This document shows positions 24,888-34,280 of a DNA stretch of 43,532 bases, in pieces. The notes under the pieces are model-generated. The model did not search any database. It had not been told where the DNA came from and worked only from the letters and a program-made list of their open reading frames with translations. The stretch covers positions 1-43,532 of the forward strand of contig CALMLO010000050.1 in NCBI GenBank assembly GCA_937868095.1, written 5' to 3'. The translations under genes and the position numbers were made by a program. Numbering within the stretch: position 1 is the stretch's first letter; each line of letters opens with the position of its first letter. Source of the stretch: an uncultured Phycisphaerales bacterium. GTDB lineage: Bacteria; Planctomycetota; Phycisphaerae; Sedimentisphaerales; Anaerohalosphaeraceae.

Positions 24888-27390
24888 GGAATTCTTTCCG
24901 CTGCGTCCGACGGTACAGCCGAAAATCTATGCCTACGAGGACACAAATCCGCAGTATGCCGGCCTACTCAAGGTGGGCTACACCACAAGGGATGTCCGCG
25001 AGCGTGTTGCAGAGCAGTACTCAATAATAAGACCCGGAAATCCGCCCTATCGCATCGTCCTGGAAGAAGTGGCTATCCGCAGCGATGGCACGGCCTTTAC
25101 CGACCGCGAGGTCCACCAGATGCTTCGTATCAATGGGATCCAGAAGGCCGATGGAGAATGGTTTCGCTGCAGTGCAGAACAGGTAAAGGCGGCAATCAAC
25201 GCCGTCCGGGAAGGACAGATCTTTGAGGAACAGCGCTCCCTTAACTTCAAGATGCGGCCAGAACAGGAAAATGCCGTAGAAAAAACCATCGCCTATTTTA
25301 CAAATTATAAAAGAGAAAACAACAATAAGGCTCCGCACTTCCTCTGGAATGCCAAGATGCGATTTGGCAAGACCTTTGCCGCCTATCAACTTGCAAAACG
25401 CATGGGCTGGAAGAAGGTACTGGTGATGACCTTTAAACCCGCCGTGCAGAGCGCCTGGGAAGAAGACCTTCAATGCCATGTGGATTTTGCAGATTGGCAA
25501 TTCATTAAACCCGGCGATCTTACCCTTAAAGGCATCGACCCAACAGAACCCTTTGTCTGTTTTGGCTCCTTTCAGGATTACCTCGGCAGAAATCCGAGTA
25601 CCGGCGGCATTAAAACAAAAAACGAATGGGTACACACAACCAACTGGGACTGCGTTATCTTTGATGAGTATCACTTCGGCGCCTGGCGGGAAAAGGCAAA
25701 AGAACTCTTCGAAGCAGAAGATGAAGGCGAGCGCCGGTTTGGCGAAGGAGAGGGCATAGAATACTTTGACGAAGACATCCTGCCCATCACGGCGCACCAC
25801 TACCTGTACCTTTCGGGGACACCCTTCAGAGCCATCGCCACAGGTGAATTCATCGAAGAGCAAATCTACAACTGGACCTATTCGGATGAACAACGAGCAA
25901 AAGAAAAATGGACAGACCCGGAGAATCCCTATGCTGCACTGCCGCGGATGGTGCTTCTTACCTATCAGCTGCCCGATGCAATTCGTGAGATTGCTCTCAA
26001 AGGTGAGTTCAACGAGTTTGACCTTAATACCTTCTTTTCCGCAGAAGGGATGGGAGACAAGGCAAAGTTCGAATACGAAGACGAGGTGCAGAAGTGGCTC
26101 GATTTTATTCGGGGAGTATTCCTTCCCGCCACGGCTGACCACCTGAAGTTAGGCGAGCAAAAACCACCCATGCCTTTTTCTGATGTTCGCCTGTTGAATG
26201 TACTTTCCCATACCTTGTGGTTCTTGCCAAGTGTGGCTTCTTGCTATGCGATGCGCAACTTATTAGCCAAGAGACAAAATCGATTTTACCATGACTATGA
26301 AGTAATCGTTGCGGCTGGAAATTCCGCAGGAATTGGACCGGCCGCCTTGCCCCCGGTCTTAAAAGCCATGGGAAATCCGCTTGAAACCAAAACCATCACC
26401 CTGACCTGCGGAAAATTAACCACCGGCGTTACCGTGAGACCCTGGACAGGGATTTTCATGTTGCGAAATTGTTCCAGCCCGGAGACCTATTTCCAGGCGG
26501 CATTCCGCGTACAGTCGCCATGGACAATTAAAAACCCTGACGGCGTCTCTCCAAACGAAGAGCAGATTCTCAAAGAGGAATGCTATGTCTTTGACTTCGC
26601 GCCAGACCGCGCCTTGCGTCTGATCGCTGAGTACAGCTGCCGCCTCAATGTCAATGAAGACAATCCTGAAAGGAAAGTAGAGGAGTTTATTCATTTCCTG
26701 CCGATACTGGCGTATGACGGCACTTCCATGAAGCAAATAGATGCCGCCGGCGTTCTTGACATGGCCATGAGCGGTACAACGGCAACATTGCTGGCAAGAC
26801 GATGGGAGAGCGCCCTTCTGGTCAATGTGGACAACGATACCCTCCGCCGCCTGATGAACAATCAAGACGCAATGAAGGCGCTGATGAATATCGAGGGCTT
26901 TCGAAATCTCAATCAGGATATCGAAACTATCATCAACATATCAGATGGGATAAAAAGGACAAAGAAGGAAGCAAACGATAGGGAGCTTTCACAGGACGAA
27001 AAACAAAAACTTACCGAGGAAGAAAAAAAGTACAAATCCCTGCGGAAAGAAATTCAGGAAAAACTTATCAAACTGGCCACACGCATACCGGTCTTTCTGT
27101 ATCTGACAGATTATCGCGAGCGCACGCTCAAAGATGTGATCACCCAGCTTGAGTCCGACCTGTTCAAGAAAGCCACCGGCCTAACGCTTAAAGACTTCGA
27201 ACTGCTGGTCAGTTTGGGCGTCTTTAACAGTGCCTTGATGAACGAGGCCGTGTACAAATTCAAAAGATATGAAGATCCGAGTTTGGTTTACACCGGCATC
27301 GATCGGCACAAAGGGGAACCTGTCGGCCTCTATGATACGGTCCTAAACAATAGGGATTACCAGACACTATTTGTAAATAGGGATCAATAA
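24880..27390 (+). CDS. GIY-YIG nuclease fused to SF2 helicase, restriction subunit
   Basis: The product has 836 residues. The N-terminal ~105 residues look like a GIY-YIG/T5orf172 nuclease (KIYAYED, then [15 protein letters not shown] and DGEWFRC). A superfamily-2 translocase follows with Walker A AKMRFGKT (K164), a DEYH box in VIFDEYHFG (D262), LYLSGTPF, and an arginine motif in [10 protein letters not shown] near 538. The C-terminal third is helical and unassigned. It is predicted to translocate along unmethylated DNA and cleave it, as the restriction half of the operon. The ATG at 24880 with GGAG at 24867-24870 is preferred over a GTG at 24865. Confidence 0.82.
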   Translation: MSKEFFPLRPTVQPKIYAYEDTNPQYAGLLKVGYTTRDVRERVAEQYSIIRPGNPPYRIVLEEVAIRSDGTAFTDREVHQMLRINGIQKADGEWFRCSAEQVKAAINAVREGQIFEEQRSLNFKMRPEQENAVEKTIAYFTNYKRENNNKAPHFLWNAKMRFGKTFAAYQLAKRMGWKKVLVMTFKPAVQSAWEEDLQCHVDFADWQFIKPGDLTLKGIDPTEPFVCFGSFQDYLGRNPSTGGIKTKNEWVHTTNWDCVIFDEYHFGAWREKAKELFEAEDEGERRFGEGEGIEYFDEDILPITAHHYLYLSGTPFRAIATGEFIEEQIYNWTYSDEQRAKEKWTDPENPYAALPRMVLLTYQLPDAIREIALKGEFNEFDLNTFFSAEGMGDKAKFEYEDEVQKWLDFIRGVFLPATADHLKLGEQKPPMPFSDVRLLNVLSHTLWFLPSVASCYAMRNLLAKRQNRFYHDYEVIVAAGNSAGIGPAALPPVLKAMGNPLETKTITLTCGKLTTGVTVRPWTGIFMLRNCSSPETYFQAAFRVQSPWTIKNPDGVSPNEEQILKEECYVFDFAPDRALRLIAEYSCRLNVNEDNPERKVEEFIHFLPILAYDGTSMKQIDAAGVLDMAMSGTTATLLARRWESALLVNVDNDTLRRLMNNQDAMKALMNIEGFRNLNQDIETIINISDGIKRTKKEANDRELSQDEKQKLTEEEKKYKSLRKEIQEKLIKLATRIPVFLYLTDYRERTLKDVITQLESDLFKKATGLTLKDFELLVSLGVFNSALMNEAVYKFKRYEDPSLVYTGIDRHKGEPVGLYDTVLNNRDYQTLFVNRDQ

Positions 27391-27702
27391 CACGGGGACA
27401 CCCCCGCCCCAAGTGGGGGTGGGGAGTGGGGGATTGCAGGTGGGCTTTGTCCGGTTCTGGGCTTGGCGGGGGCCAAATTGGATAGACATTTTTTGTATTC
27501 GATGTATACAATTTTTGCCGTTGCTCATTTTTAAACAATTCAGCCCTTTCAAAATCCGCCGACAATTACACCCGAGAAATAGTTGTTTGTTTCCCCCCAA
27601 TATGGTATTTTGACACCGTTTTCCGGCAGCATCGCCCTGCCGAGCAGACCTCGGCGGCTCCTCCGGCTAATCCGAACACAACCCGCTGCCGATAAAGAAG
27701 TT
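27391..27702. other. gap between the RM-like operon and cysC
   Basis: Just after the helicase stop a C-rich run and a G-rich run (27400-27444) can form a stem (ACCCCC at 27400-27405 with GGGGGT at 27415-27420) or, alternatively, a G-quadruplex on the plus strand. No T tract follows it directly. A weak AT-rich stem with five T lies at 27493-27516. A promoter-like pair (TTGTTT and TATTTT, 17 nt apart) is seen around 27582-27611, ahead of cysC. Confidence 0.4.
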
Positions 27703-28248
27703 ATGGAAAAAACGAAAATGCCGGCCCCAACCGAAAAACCCGGTTTTGTACTCTGGCTTACCGGACTCAGCGGCTCCGGAAAAACCACTTTGGCCGATAA
27801 TATCGCCCAAATTCTCACAAATATGGGGAAAAAGGTAGAAAGATTAGATGGCGACATTCTCCGGGGTGTATTTCCCAATACCGGTTTCACCCGCCAGGCC
27901 CGTGACGAGCACATCCAGCGTGTCGGCTTCATGGCCAGCCGGCTCGAACACCACGGCGTGATCGTAATTGCTTCATTTATATCACCTTACAGACAGGCCC
28001 GCCGCTTCGCCAGGGGCCTTTGCCGCCGGTTTATCGAGGTCTATGTCAAATCCTCCCTCGAAGAATGTAAGCGGCGCGATGTAAAGGGGTTATATCAAAA
28101 AGCACAGGCCGGACAACTCCAGCGGTTCACCGGCCTCGATGACCCCTATGAAGAGCCGGAACATCCGGAAATAATCGTCGATACCGAACACCAGCCGCTG
28201 AACGTATGTATTGACCAGATAATGACTTATATAAAACCATACCTATGA
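27703..28248 (+). CDS. cysC: adenylylsulfate kinase CysC
   Basis: CysC phosphorylates APS to PAPS with ATP. The 181 residues have Walker A GLSGSGKTT (K27), LDGDILRGVFP, the ASFISPYR motif, FIEVYVK, KGLYQKA and FTGLDDPYEEP, all typical of an active APS kinase. It heads a four-gene sulfate-activation operon. ATG at 27703 follows AAAGAAG; a second ATG five codons later is possible. Upstream in-frame codons back to 27583 show no family similarity. Confidence 0.93.
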   Translation: MEKTKMPAPTEKPGFVLWLTGLSGSGKTTLADNIAQILTNMGKKVERLDGDILRGVFPNTGFTRQARDEHIQRVGFMASRLEHHGVIVIASFISPYRQARRFARGLCRRFIEVYVKSSLEECKRRDVKGLYQKAQAGQLQRFTGLDDPYEEPEHPEIIVDTEHQPLNVCIDQIMTYIKPYL

Positions 28249-28320
28249 ACACCCAAGCCCTGCCCTTCGAATATTTTCCAGGTTATCTTCTGCCGGCCGT
28301 TATGCCGAAGGAATGAAGCA

Positions 28321-29205
28321 ATGAGCGACCATCTCGACCAACTCGAAAACCAAAGTATCTATATATTGAGAGAGGCCTACGCAAACTTCAAGAACTTGTG
28401 TATGCTGTGGTCTATCGGCAAGGACAGCACCGTCCTGCTCTGGCTGAGCCGCAAGGCCTTTCTCGGCCATGTCCCCTTTCCGTTAGTCCATATAGACACA
28501 CGATTTAAGATTCCGGAGATGATTGAGTACCGCGACCGGCTCACCCGACAGTGGCATCTGGACATGATTTACGGCATCAATACCGAGGCCCTCGAACAAA
28601 AACAGACGTTTCCGGACGGCAATGTGGACCGCCTCCGCTGCTGTAAACTCCTTAAAACAGAAGCACTTAAGAACACTCTCAGCGGCCGCTGGCCCCGCTA
28701 CCGATTCAATCACGCCGCCGACCGCTATGAACTCGACCCCAACCACGAGCCGTTCACCGGCGTTATTGTGGGGTTGCGGGCCGACGAAGAGGGCTCCCGC
28801 TCGAAAGAACGCTATTTTTCCCCGCGAGACCGCTCAAACGAGTGGGACATCGCCGAACAGCCCCCGGAGTTCTGGAATCAGTACAAGACGGATTTCGCCC
28901 CCGGCACCCACGTGCGCATTCATCCGCTGCTGGACTGGACGGAACTGAATGTATGGGAATACATCGAACGGGAGAAGATTCCGACGGTATCGCTGTATTA
29001 TGACCAGGGAGAAGGCAAACGTTATCGGTCACTGGGGTGCTGGCCGTGCACGTTTCCGATCGCCTCGACGGCCAAAAATCCTCGTGAGATTATCGAAGAG
29101 CTCCGCAGCGGCCAATTGAAGAATATCGCTGAGCGCAGCGGCCGTGCCCAAGATGCCGAAGACGGCGGAGGGCTGGAAACCCTGCGCCGCGAAGGATATA
29201 TGTGA
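28321..29205 (+). CDS. cysD: sulfate adenylyltransferase subunit 2 CysD
   Basis: CysD is the catalytic subunit of ATP sulfurylase and makes APS from sulfate and ATP, driven by the CysN GTPase. The 294 residues match the family length. The PP-loop is SIGKDS (residues 31-36). [32 protein letters not shown] (here [16 protein letters not shown]) and [10 protein letters not shown] follow. It starts 72 bp after cysC behind AAGGAATGAAG, and cysN starts 19 bp after it. Confidence 0.95.
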   Translation: MSDHLDQLENQSIYILREAYANFKNLCMLWSIGKDSTVLLWLSRKAFLGHVPFPLVHIDTRFKIPEMIEYRDRLTRQWHLDMIYGINTEALEQKQTFPDGNVDRLRCCKLLKTEALKNTLSGRWPRYRFNHAADRYELDPNHEPFTGVIVGLRADEEGSRSKERYFSPRDRSNEWDIAEQPPEFWNQYKTDFAPGTHVRIHPLLDWTELNVWEYIEREKIPTVSLYYDQGEGKRYRSLGCWPCTFPIASTAKNPREIIEELRSGQLKNIAERSGRAQDAEDGGGLETLRREGYM

Positions 29206-29224
29206 GAGGGAAGGACACGGACGA

Positions 29225-31027
29225 ATGATTCCTGCAACGGATGAAAAAATGAATATCGTGGTGGCCGGGCACGTTGACCACGGCAAAAGCACGGTCATCG
29301 GCCGGCTGCTGGCGGATACGGATTCGCTGCCGAAGGGCAAACTGGAGCAGATTCGCGAACTTTGCCGCCGAACCAGCAAGCCGTTTGAATATGCCTTTCT
29401 GCTGGATGCGCTTAAAGATGAGCAGGCACAAGGAATTACGATTGATGCGGCGAGGATTTTTTTCAAATCCGCCAAGCGCCATTACCTGATTCTGGATGCG
29501 CCGGGGCATATTGAGTTTTTGCGGAATATGGTAACGGGGGCTTCGCATGCGGAGGCGGCGCTTCTGGTGATTGATGCGGCGGAGGGGGTTCGTGAGAACT
29601 CGCGGCGGCATGGGTATCTGCTGTCGATGCTCGGAATCGGCCAGTTGGCGGTGATTGTCAACAAGATGGACCTGGCGGGATGGAGCCGTGAGGTTTTTGA
29701 GCGGATTGAGGAGGAATACAGGTCTTTTCTGAAAGAAATAGGACTGTCGGCATCGTTTATTCCGGCCAGCGGGATGACAGGGGAAAATATTGCCCGCCGC
29801 AGCGAGCAGATGAGCTGGTACGAGGGCCCGACGGTTCTGGAGACACTGGACGGCTTTGTGAAGGAGCCGCCGGCGGCGGATAAGCCGTTTCGGATGCCGG
29901 TGCAGGATATTTATAAATTCACGCGTGCCGGCGACCAGCGTCGGATTGTCGCCGGAACGGTGGAGACCGGTTCGGTTCGGGCCGGCGATGAACTGATTTT
30001 TTACCCGACGGGCAAGAGGAGCCGCGTCAAAACGCTGGAGCGGTTTGGAAGCCCGCCGCCGTCGGCTTATACGGCCGGGCAGGCAGCGGCGCTGACGCTG
30101 GAGGAGCAGATTTATCTGACGCGGGGGCAGGTGGCTGTGCGGGCGGGCGAGCCGGCACCGCAGGTGGGCCGACGGATGCAGGTTCATCTGTTCTGGATGG
30201 GCAAAGAGCCGCTGCGGCCGGATAAGGATTATCTGCTCAAGGTGGGCACCGCAAAGCAGCCGATGCGGGTGGAAAAGATTCTTTCTGTGATGGATGCTTC
30301 CGACTTATCCGTCAAGGCCGCCAAGGAGTGCGTGGGCTATCATGATGTGGCCGAGTGCATTCTGCAGACGTCGCGGGCTATTGCGTTTGATTTGTCGGAG
30401 CAGTTCCCGACGATGAGCCGCTTTGTGATTGTCGATGATTACGAGATTCGAGGCGGGGGACTGATTCGCCAACTTCTGCCGGATATGGAAGAGCCGCGGC
30501 GGCGGCAGGTGATTCAGCGCAATCTGAAATGGGCGATGAGCACGCTCAGCCGGGAGCAGCGGTGGGAACGATACAATCAGAAGGCCTGTCTGATCCTGAT
30601 TACCGGCCCGAAAAATGCCGGAAAGAAGACGCTGGCCCGAGCGTTGGAGCAGAAACTCTTTGCCGAAGGCAAACTGGTTTACTTTATGGGAATCGCCAAC
30701 GTGCTTTACGGGGTGGATGCGGATATCAAGACACCGGGACCGAACACATCGCATCGGCCGGAGCATCTGCGGCGGCTCGGCGAGGTGGCTAATCTGATGC
30801 TGGAGGCGGGGATGATTCTGATTGTGACGGCCATCGGACTTACGCAAAGCGATTTGGAGATTATCCAAACGGCCGTGGACAGCGAGCTGATCGAGGTCGT
30901 CTGGCTGGGGCCGGAGATAACGGATATTCAGGCGGATTTGCAGGTGGAGACGATGGAGAATCCGGAGGAGGCAGCAGGCCGAATCAAGCGTCTTCTGCAG
31001 CAGAGGGGAATTATTTTCAGCGTGTGA
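29225..31027 (+). CDS. cysN: sulfate adenylyltransferase subunit 1 CysN with degenerate APS-kinase-like C terminus
   Basis: CysN is the EF-Tu-like GTPase that powers ATP sulfurylase. The 600 residues start with GHVDHGKST (K21), DAPGHIEF and VNKMDLAG, then two beta-barrel domains to about 430. The last ~150 residues have an APS-kinase-like fold, as in fused CysNC proteins: [13 protein letters not shown] near 455-462 and [14 protein letters not shown] later. The catalytic DGD motif and FISP motif are missing. An intact separate cysC heads the operon, so this extra domain is probably not catalytic. ATG at 29225 is chosen; codons back to 29144 lie inside cysD and are unrelated. Confidence 0.9.
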   Translation: MIPATDEKMNIVVAGHVDHGKSTVIGRLLADTDSLPKGKLEQIRELCRRTSKPFEYAFLLDALKDEQAQGITIDAARIFFKSAKRHYLILDAPGHIEFLRNMVTGASHAEAALLVIDAAEGVRENSRRHGYLLSMLGIGQLAVIVNKMDLAGWSREVFERIEEEYRSFLKEIGLSASFIPASGMTGENIARRSEQMSWYEGPTVLETLDGFVKEPPAADKPFRMPVQDIYKFTRAGDQRRIVAGTVETGSVRAGDELIFYPTGKRSRVKTLERFGSPPPSAYTAGQAAALTLEEQIYLTRGQVAVRAGEPAPQVGRRMQVHLFWMGKEPLRPDKDYLLKVGTAKQPMRVEKILSVMDASDLSVKAAKECVGYHDVAECILQTSRAIAFDLSEQFPTMSRFVIVDDYEIRGGGLIRQLLPDMEEPRRRQVIQRNLKWAMSTLSREQRWERYNQKACLILITGPKNAGKKTLARALEQKLFAEGKLVYFMGIANVLYGVDADIKTPGPNTSHRPEHLRRLGEVANLMLEAGMILIVTAIGLTQSDLEIIQTAVDSELIEVVWLGPEITDIQADLQVETMENPEEAAGRIKRLLQQRGIIFSV

Positions 31028-31046
31028 GGAGAAACGAGAGCCGCCG

Positions 31047-31808
31047 ATGGATACAGATTTGCAGCGGATTGAACAGGCCCTTTTGGCGGCACGGGAGGCG
31101 GCCGCCCAGTTCACCCCCGGCCGGGTTGCCTCTCAAAAGAAGGAAGGCGGCGACCCGGTAACGGAAGCCGATGTGCTTTTGGATAAGATTTTGAAGGAGA
31201 TGCTGCTGCGGCCGTCGGAGGGCTGGCTTTCGGAGGAAACGGCTGATGACCTGAGCCGGCTGAAGAAGGAACGGGTTTGGATTGTGGACCCGCTGGATGG
31301 AACGCGGGAGTTTATCGAGGGGATTTGCGAATGGTGCATATCGGCGGCGCTGACGGTGAACGGCCGGCCGACGGCGGCGGGCATCTGCAATCCGGCGACA
31401 AACCAGGTGTTTTTGGGCAGTCGGGAACATGGAGTGACGCTGAACGGCCGGCCGGTGAGAGTCAGCGAAAGGACAGAACTGGAGGGGGCGAGGATTCTGG
31501 CCAGCCGCAGCGAGGTGCGCCGCGGCCTGTGGAAGCGGTTTGAAGGGGCCCCGTTTGAAATCATACCCACCGGCTCGGTGGCGTATAAGTTGGCGTGCGT
31601 GGCAGCAGGGCTGGCCGACGGCACTTTTACGCTGGTGCCGAAGAATGAATGGGATGTGGCGGCCGGCGTGCTGCTGGTGGAAGCCGCAGGGGGACAGTGG
31701 TGTGCAGCCAACCAGCGACGGCAATTCAATCAGCCCAATCCGCGATTGGAGGGTTTGTGGGCAGCCAATCCATCGCTGATTTCAAAACTGAAGGAAATTT
31801 CAAAATAA
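31047..31808 (+). CDS. cysQ: 3'(2'),5'-bisphosphate nucleotidase CysQ-type
   Basis: The enzyme removes the 3'-phosphate from PAP (and PAPS), the by-product of PAPS use. The 253 residues belong to the inositol monophosphatase superfamily: WLSEET (metal-binding glutamates), VDPLDGTREF (the Asp-Asp metal site), and EWDVAAGVLLVEAAGG near the C terminus. The position at the end of cysC-cysD-cysN supports the nucleotidase role over inositol phosphatase. It lies 19 bp after cysN. Confidence 0.85.
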   Translation: MDTDLQRIEQALLAAREAAAQFTPGRVASQKKEGGDPVTEADVLLDKILKEMLLRPSEGWLSEETADDLSRLKKERVWIVDPLDGTREFIEGICEWCISAALTVNGRPTAAGICNPATNQVFLGSREHGVTLNGRPVRVSERTELEGARILASRSEVRRGLWKRFEGAPFEIIPTGSVAYKLACVAAGLADGTFTLVPKNEWDVAAGVLLVEAAGGQWCAANQRRQFNQPNPRLEGLWAANPSLISKLKEISK

Positions 31809-31894
31809 GCAGCAGAGCGGTTTTGTCTTTGCTGCGGGGGATGGACTTCTAAACGCAAAAGAGGAGGGTTCTACCGTTGGGGGTGATTTTGTGG

Positions 31895-31900
31895 TAAACT
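31895..31900 (+). promoter_or_regulatory. -10-like box directly upstream of priA
   Basis: TAAACT in a GTGG-TAAACT context ends 7 bp before the priA ATG, which would place transcription start at or next to the A of the start codon. No Shine-Dalgarno site is seen, so priA may be read from a leaderless message. Confidence 0.35.
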
Positions 31901-31907
31901 GCGCCGG

Positions 31908-34280
31908 ATGAGCAAGCATAAGCCCACAAGTCTGTTTGAAGAATCAGGTGAACAGCCGCTGCCGACGGCAGGACAGGTGGTTCGTGTGGCTTTCAACAGC
32001 GGGGCCGATGCGCTGTTTGATTATTTGGTTCCCGAATGGCTGGGCAGGGCCGCCGCCGGCCAGCGGGTGCAGGTTCCCTTCGGCAAAAGCAATAAACTGG
32101 TGGAGGGGTTTGTTGTAGAGGCCGAACCAGAACCAAAAGAACGTCCGGAAGACCGCTGGCAGAAAGCACGGGCATTTGCGCTGAAAACGGTGCGGCGGAT
32201 TCTGGATGCAGAGCCGCTGCTGGATGAGTCGCTGATGGAGTTGGGGCGATGGATGAGCGAGTATTATGTTTGTCCGCTGGGGCAGGTGCTGGCGGCTATG
32301 GTGCCGGCAGCGGTGAAAAAAGATGCCGGCGTGCGAAAGGAGATTTATTTTTATCTGGCCGACAAGGAGTTTGACGCCCACTCCCTCCGAAGTCGGGCTC
32401 AGCGTGCTGTTGCGGAGGCGCTTCGGCAGGCGGGGGCGTTCGAGGAAAACACAGCCGTGGAAAAAACAGCCCTGCTCAAGCAGGCGGGCTGTACAGAGGG
32501 GCCGCTGAAAAAACTGCTTCGGGAGGGATGGGTCAAAAGCTGCCAGCGGGTTCAGGTGCGTCCGCTGCCGGTTGTGCCGAAGGGGCTGGCGCTGGATGCG
32601 CAAGCCATCGTGCTGACCGCGGAGCAGGAAAAGGCGCTGGAGCATCTGGACAAGCAGTTGAAAGAGGGCCGGTTTGCCGTGACGCTCCTGCATGGAGTAA
32701 CCGACAGCGGCAAGACGGAAGTTTATATTCGGGCTATTGAGCAGACGCTGGCGCTGGGTCGGCAGGCCGTGGTTCTGCTGCCGGAGATTGCGCTGACCGC
32801 TCAGACGGTGCAGCGGTTCAGCACGCGCTTTGAGCGGCTGGCGGTCATGCACTCGGGTTTGTCAGGGCCGCAGCGGAACGCTCAATGGCAGGCCATTCGG
32901 CAGGGGCAGGCCGATGTGGTGATTGGTGCGCGCTCGGCGGTTTTTGCACCGGTGAGCCGGCTGGGGCTGATTGTTGTCGATGAAGAGCATGAGCCCAGCT
33001 ACAAACAGGATATGGTGCCGCGTTATCATGGACGGGATACGGCGATTAAGCGGGCCCAGCTGGCCGGGGCGGTCTGTCTGCTGGGGTCGGCAACGCCGTC
33101 GCTGGAAACGCTGCATAACTGTATGCGGCGAAGCACCTACAGCCGGATTGTGATGAAGCATCGGGTGCACAATCTGCCGCTGCCGAAGATGGAGGTCATC
33201 AACATGCTGACGGCATTTGAGGGCCGTCGGACAAAACAGCCGCAGCTGGTCAGTCCGGCGCTGGAGGAGGCGCTGCGGGAAGTGCTCGCCCGCCGGGAAC
33301 AGGCAATTCTGCTGCTGAATCGGCGGGGCTACAGCCATTTTATTTACTGCCCAAGCTGCCGGCATACGCTGCACTGCCGCAACTGCGATGTAACGCTCAC
33401 TTATCACAAGCGGCCACAGCGGGAAGGCAGTGTGCCGACGATTCTTGGAGCGCACATGAGCGGGGGATATGCGATTTGTCATTACTGTCTGTCGAAGACG
33501 CTGGTGCCTAAGGCCTGTCCGCTGTGCGGGCAAGCCATGACGATGATTGGGCTGGGCTCGCAGCGTCTGGAAGAGGAAGTGAAAAATAAACTGCCGGAGG
33601 CGCGTCTGCGGCGGATTGACAGCGATGCGATGGCAGGCAAAGACTATTACGGGCTGCTGGAGGATTTTGCGGAGGGGCGCATTGATATTCTGGCGGGCAC
33701 GCAGATGCTGGCCAAGGGGCTGCACTTTCCCAATGTAACGCTGGTGGGGATTGTCAGCGCGGACACGGCGCTTTCGCTGCCGGATTTTCGGGCGAATGAG
33801 CGGACGTTTCAGCTGATTTGTCAGGCGGCCGGACGGGCCGGACGAAGCGAAAAAGGGGGACGGGTTCTGATTCAGACCTTTCTGGCCGGCCAGCCGGCGA
33901 TTGAGTTTGCCTGCCGGTACGACTGGGATGGATTTGTTCAGGAGGAGATGAAGCACCGGCGGGCCTGTCATCTGCCGCCGGAATGGCGCATGGCACTGGT
34001 TTTGATGCGGGACAGCAGTTATGAGCGGCTTTCCGCCGCCGCCAAGACCGTCAGCAGCCGGCTGGAACAAATCATCGAGAGGGAGAAACTGCCGATTCTG
34101 CTGCGAGGCCCGATGGCCGCGCCGATCAGCCGCATCGGGGGCTTTCATCGGCTGCATCTGGTTGTGCAGGCACCTGAGCCGACACTCATCCAGACGCTTT
34201 TTGCGCGCTTTCGGGCGTCGGGGCCGATTCGCCCTGCCATTCAGATTCAGATTGATGTGGACCCGGTGAGTTTGCTCTAA
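31908..34280 (+). CDS. priA: primosomal replication-restart helicase PriA
   Basis: PriA recognises stalled forks and reloads the replisome. The 790 residues contain the N-terminal 3'-OH-binding domain (about 20-125), a winged-helix region, then the helicase: Walker A GVTDSGKTE (K269), VVDEEHEPSYKQ (D358), GSATPSLET. A zinc-binding insert runs from C481 (CPSCRHTLHCRNC, then CHYC and CPLC). The C-terminal part has DSDAMAGKDYYG, ILAGTQMLAKG and QAAGRAGRSEKGG. There is no ribosome site before the ATG. Its stop codon overlaps that of the GH106 gene on the other strand by 4 bp. Confidence 0.95.
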   Translation: MSKHKPTSLFEESGEQPLPTAGQVVRVAFNSGADALFDYLVPEWLGRAAAGQRVQVPFGKSNKLVEGFVVEAEPEPKERPEDRWQKARAFALKTVRRILDAEPLLDESLMELGRWMSEYYVCPLGQVLAAMVPAAVKKDAGVRKEIYFYLADKEFDAHSLRSRAQRAVAEALRQAGAFEENTAVEKTALLKQAGCTEGPLKKLLREGWVKSCQRVQVRPLPVVPKGLALDAQAIVLTAEQEKALEHLDKQLKEGRFAVTLLHGVTDSGKTEVYIRAIEQTLALGRQAVVLLPEIALTAQTVQRFSTRFERLAVMHSGLSGPQRNAQWQAIRQGQADVVIGARSAVFAPVSRLGLIVVDEEHEPSYKQDMVPRYHGRDTAIKRAQLAGAVCLLGSATPSLETLHNCMRRSTYSRIVMKHRVHNLPLPKMEVINMLTAFEGRRTKQPQLVSPALEEALREVLARREQAILLLNRRGYSHFIYCPSCRHTLHCRNCDVTLTYHKRPQREGSVPTILGAHMSGGYAICHYCLSKTLVPKACPLCGQAMTMIGLGSQRLEEEVKNKLPEARLRRIDSDAMAGKDYYGLLEDFAEGRIDILAGTQMLAKGLHFPNVTLVGIVSADTALSLPDFRANERTFQLICQAAGRAGRSEKGGRVLIQTFLAGQPAIEFACRYDWDGFVQEEMKHRRACHLPPEWRMALVLMRDSSYERLSAAAKTVSSRLEQIIEREKLPILLRGPMAAPISRIGGFHRLHLVVQAPEPTLIQTLFARFRASGPIRPAIQIQIDVDPVSLL

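Noticed and set aside
27400..27420. Strong intrinsic terminator of the restriction operon
   Set aside because: The stem is good but no T tract follows, so it does not meet the intrinsic terminator pattern. Noted only as structure.
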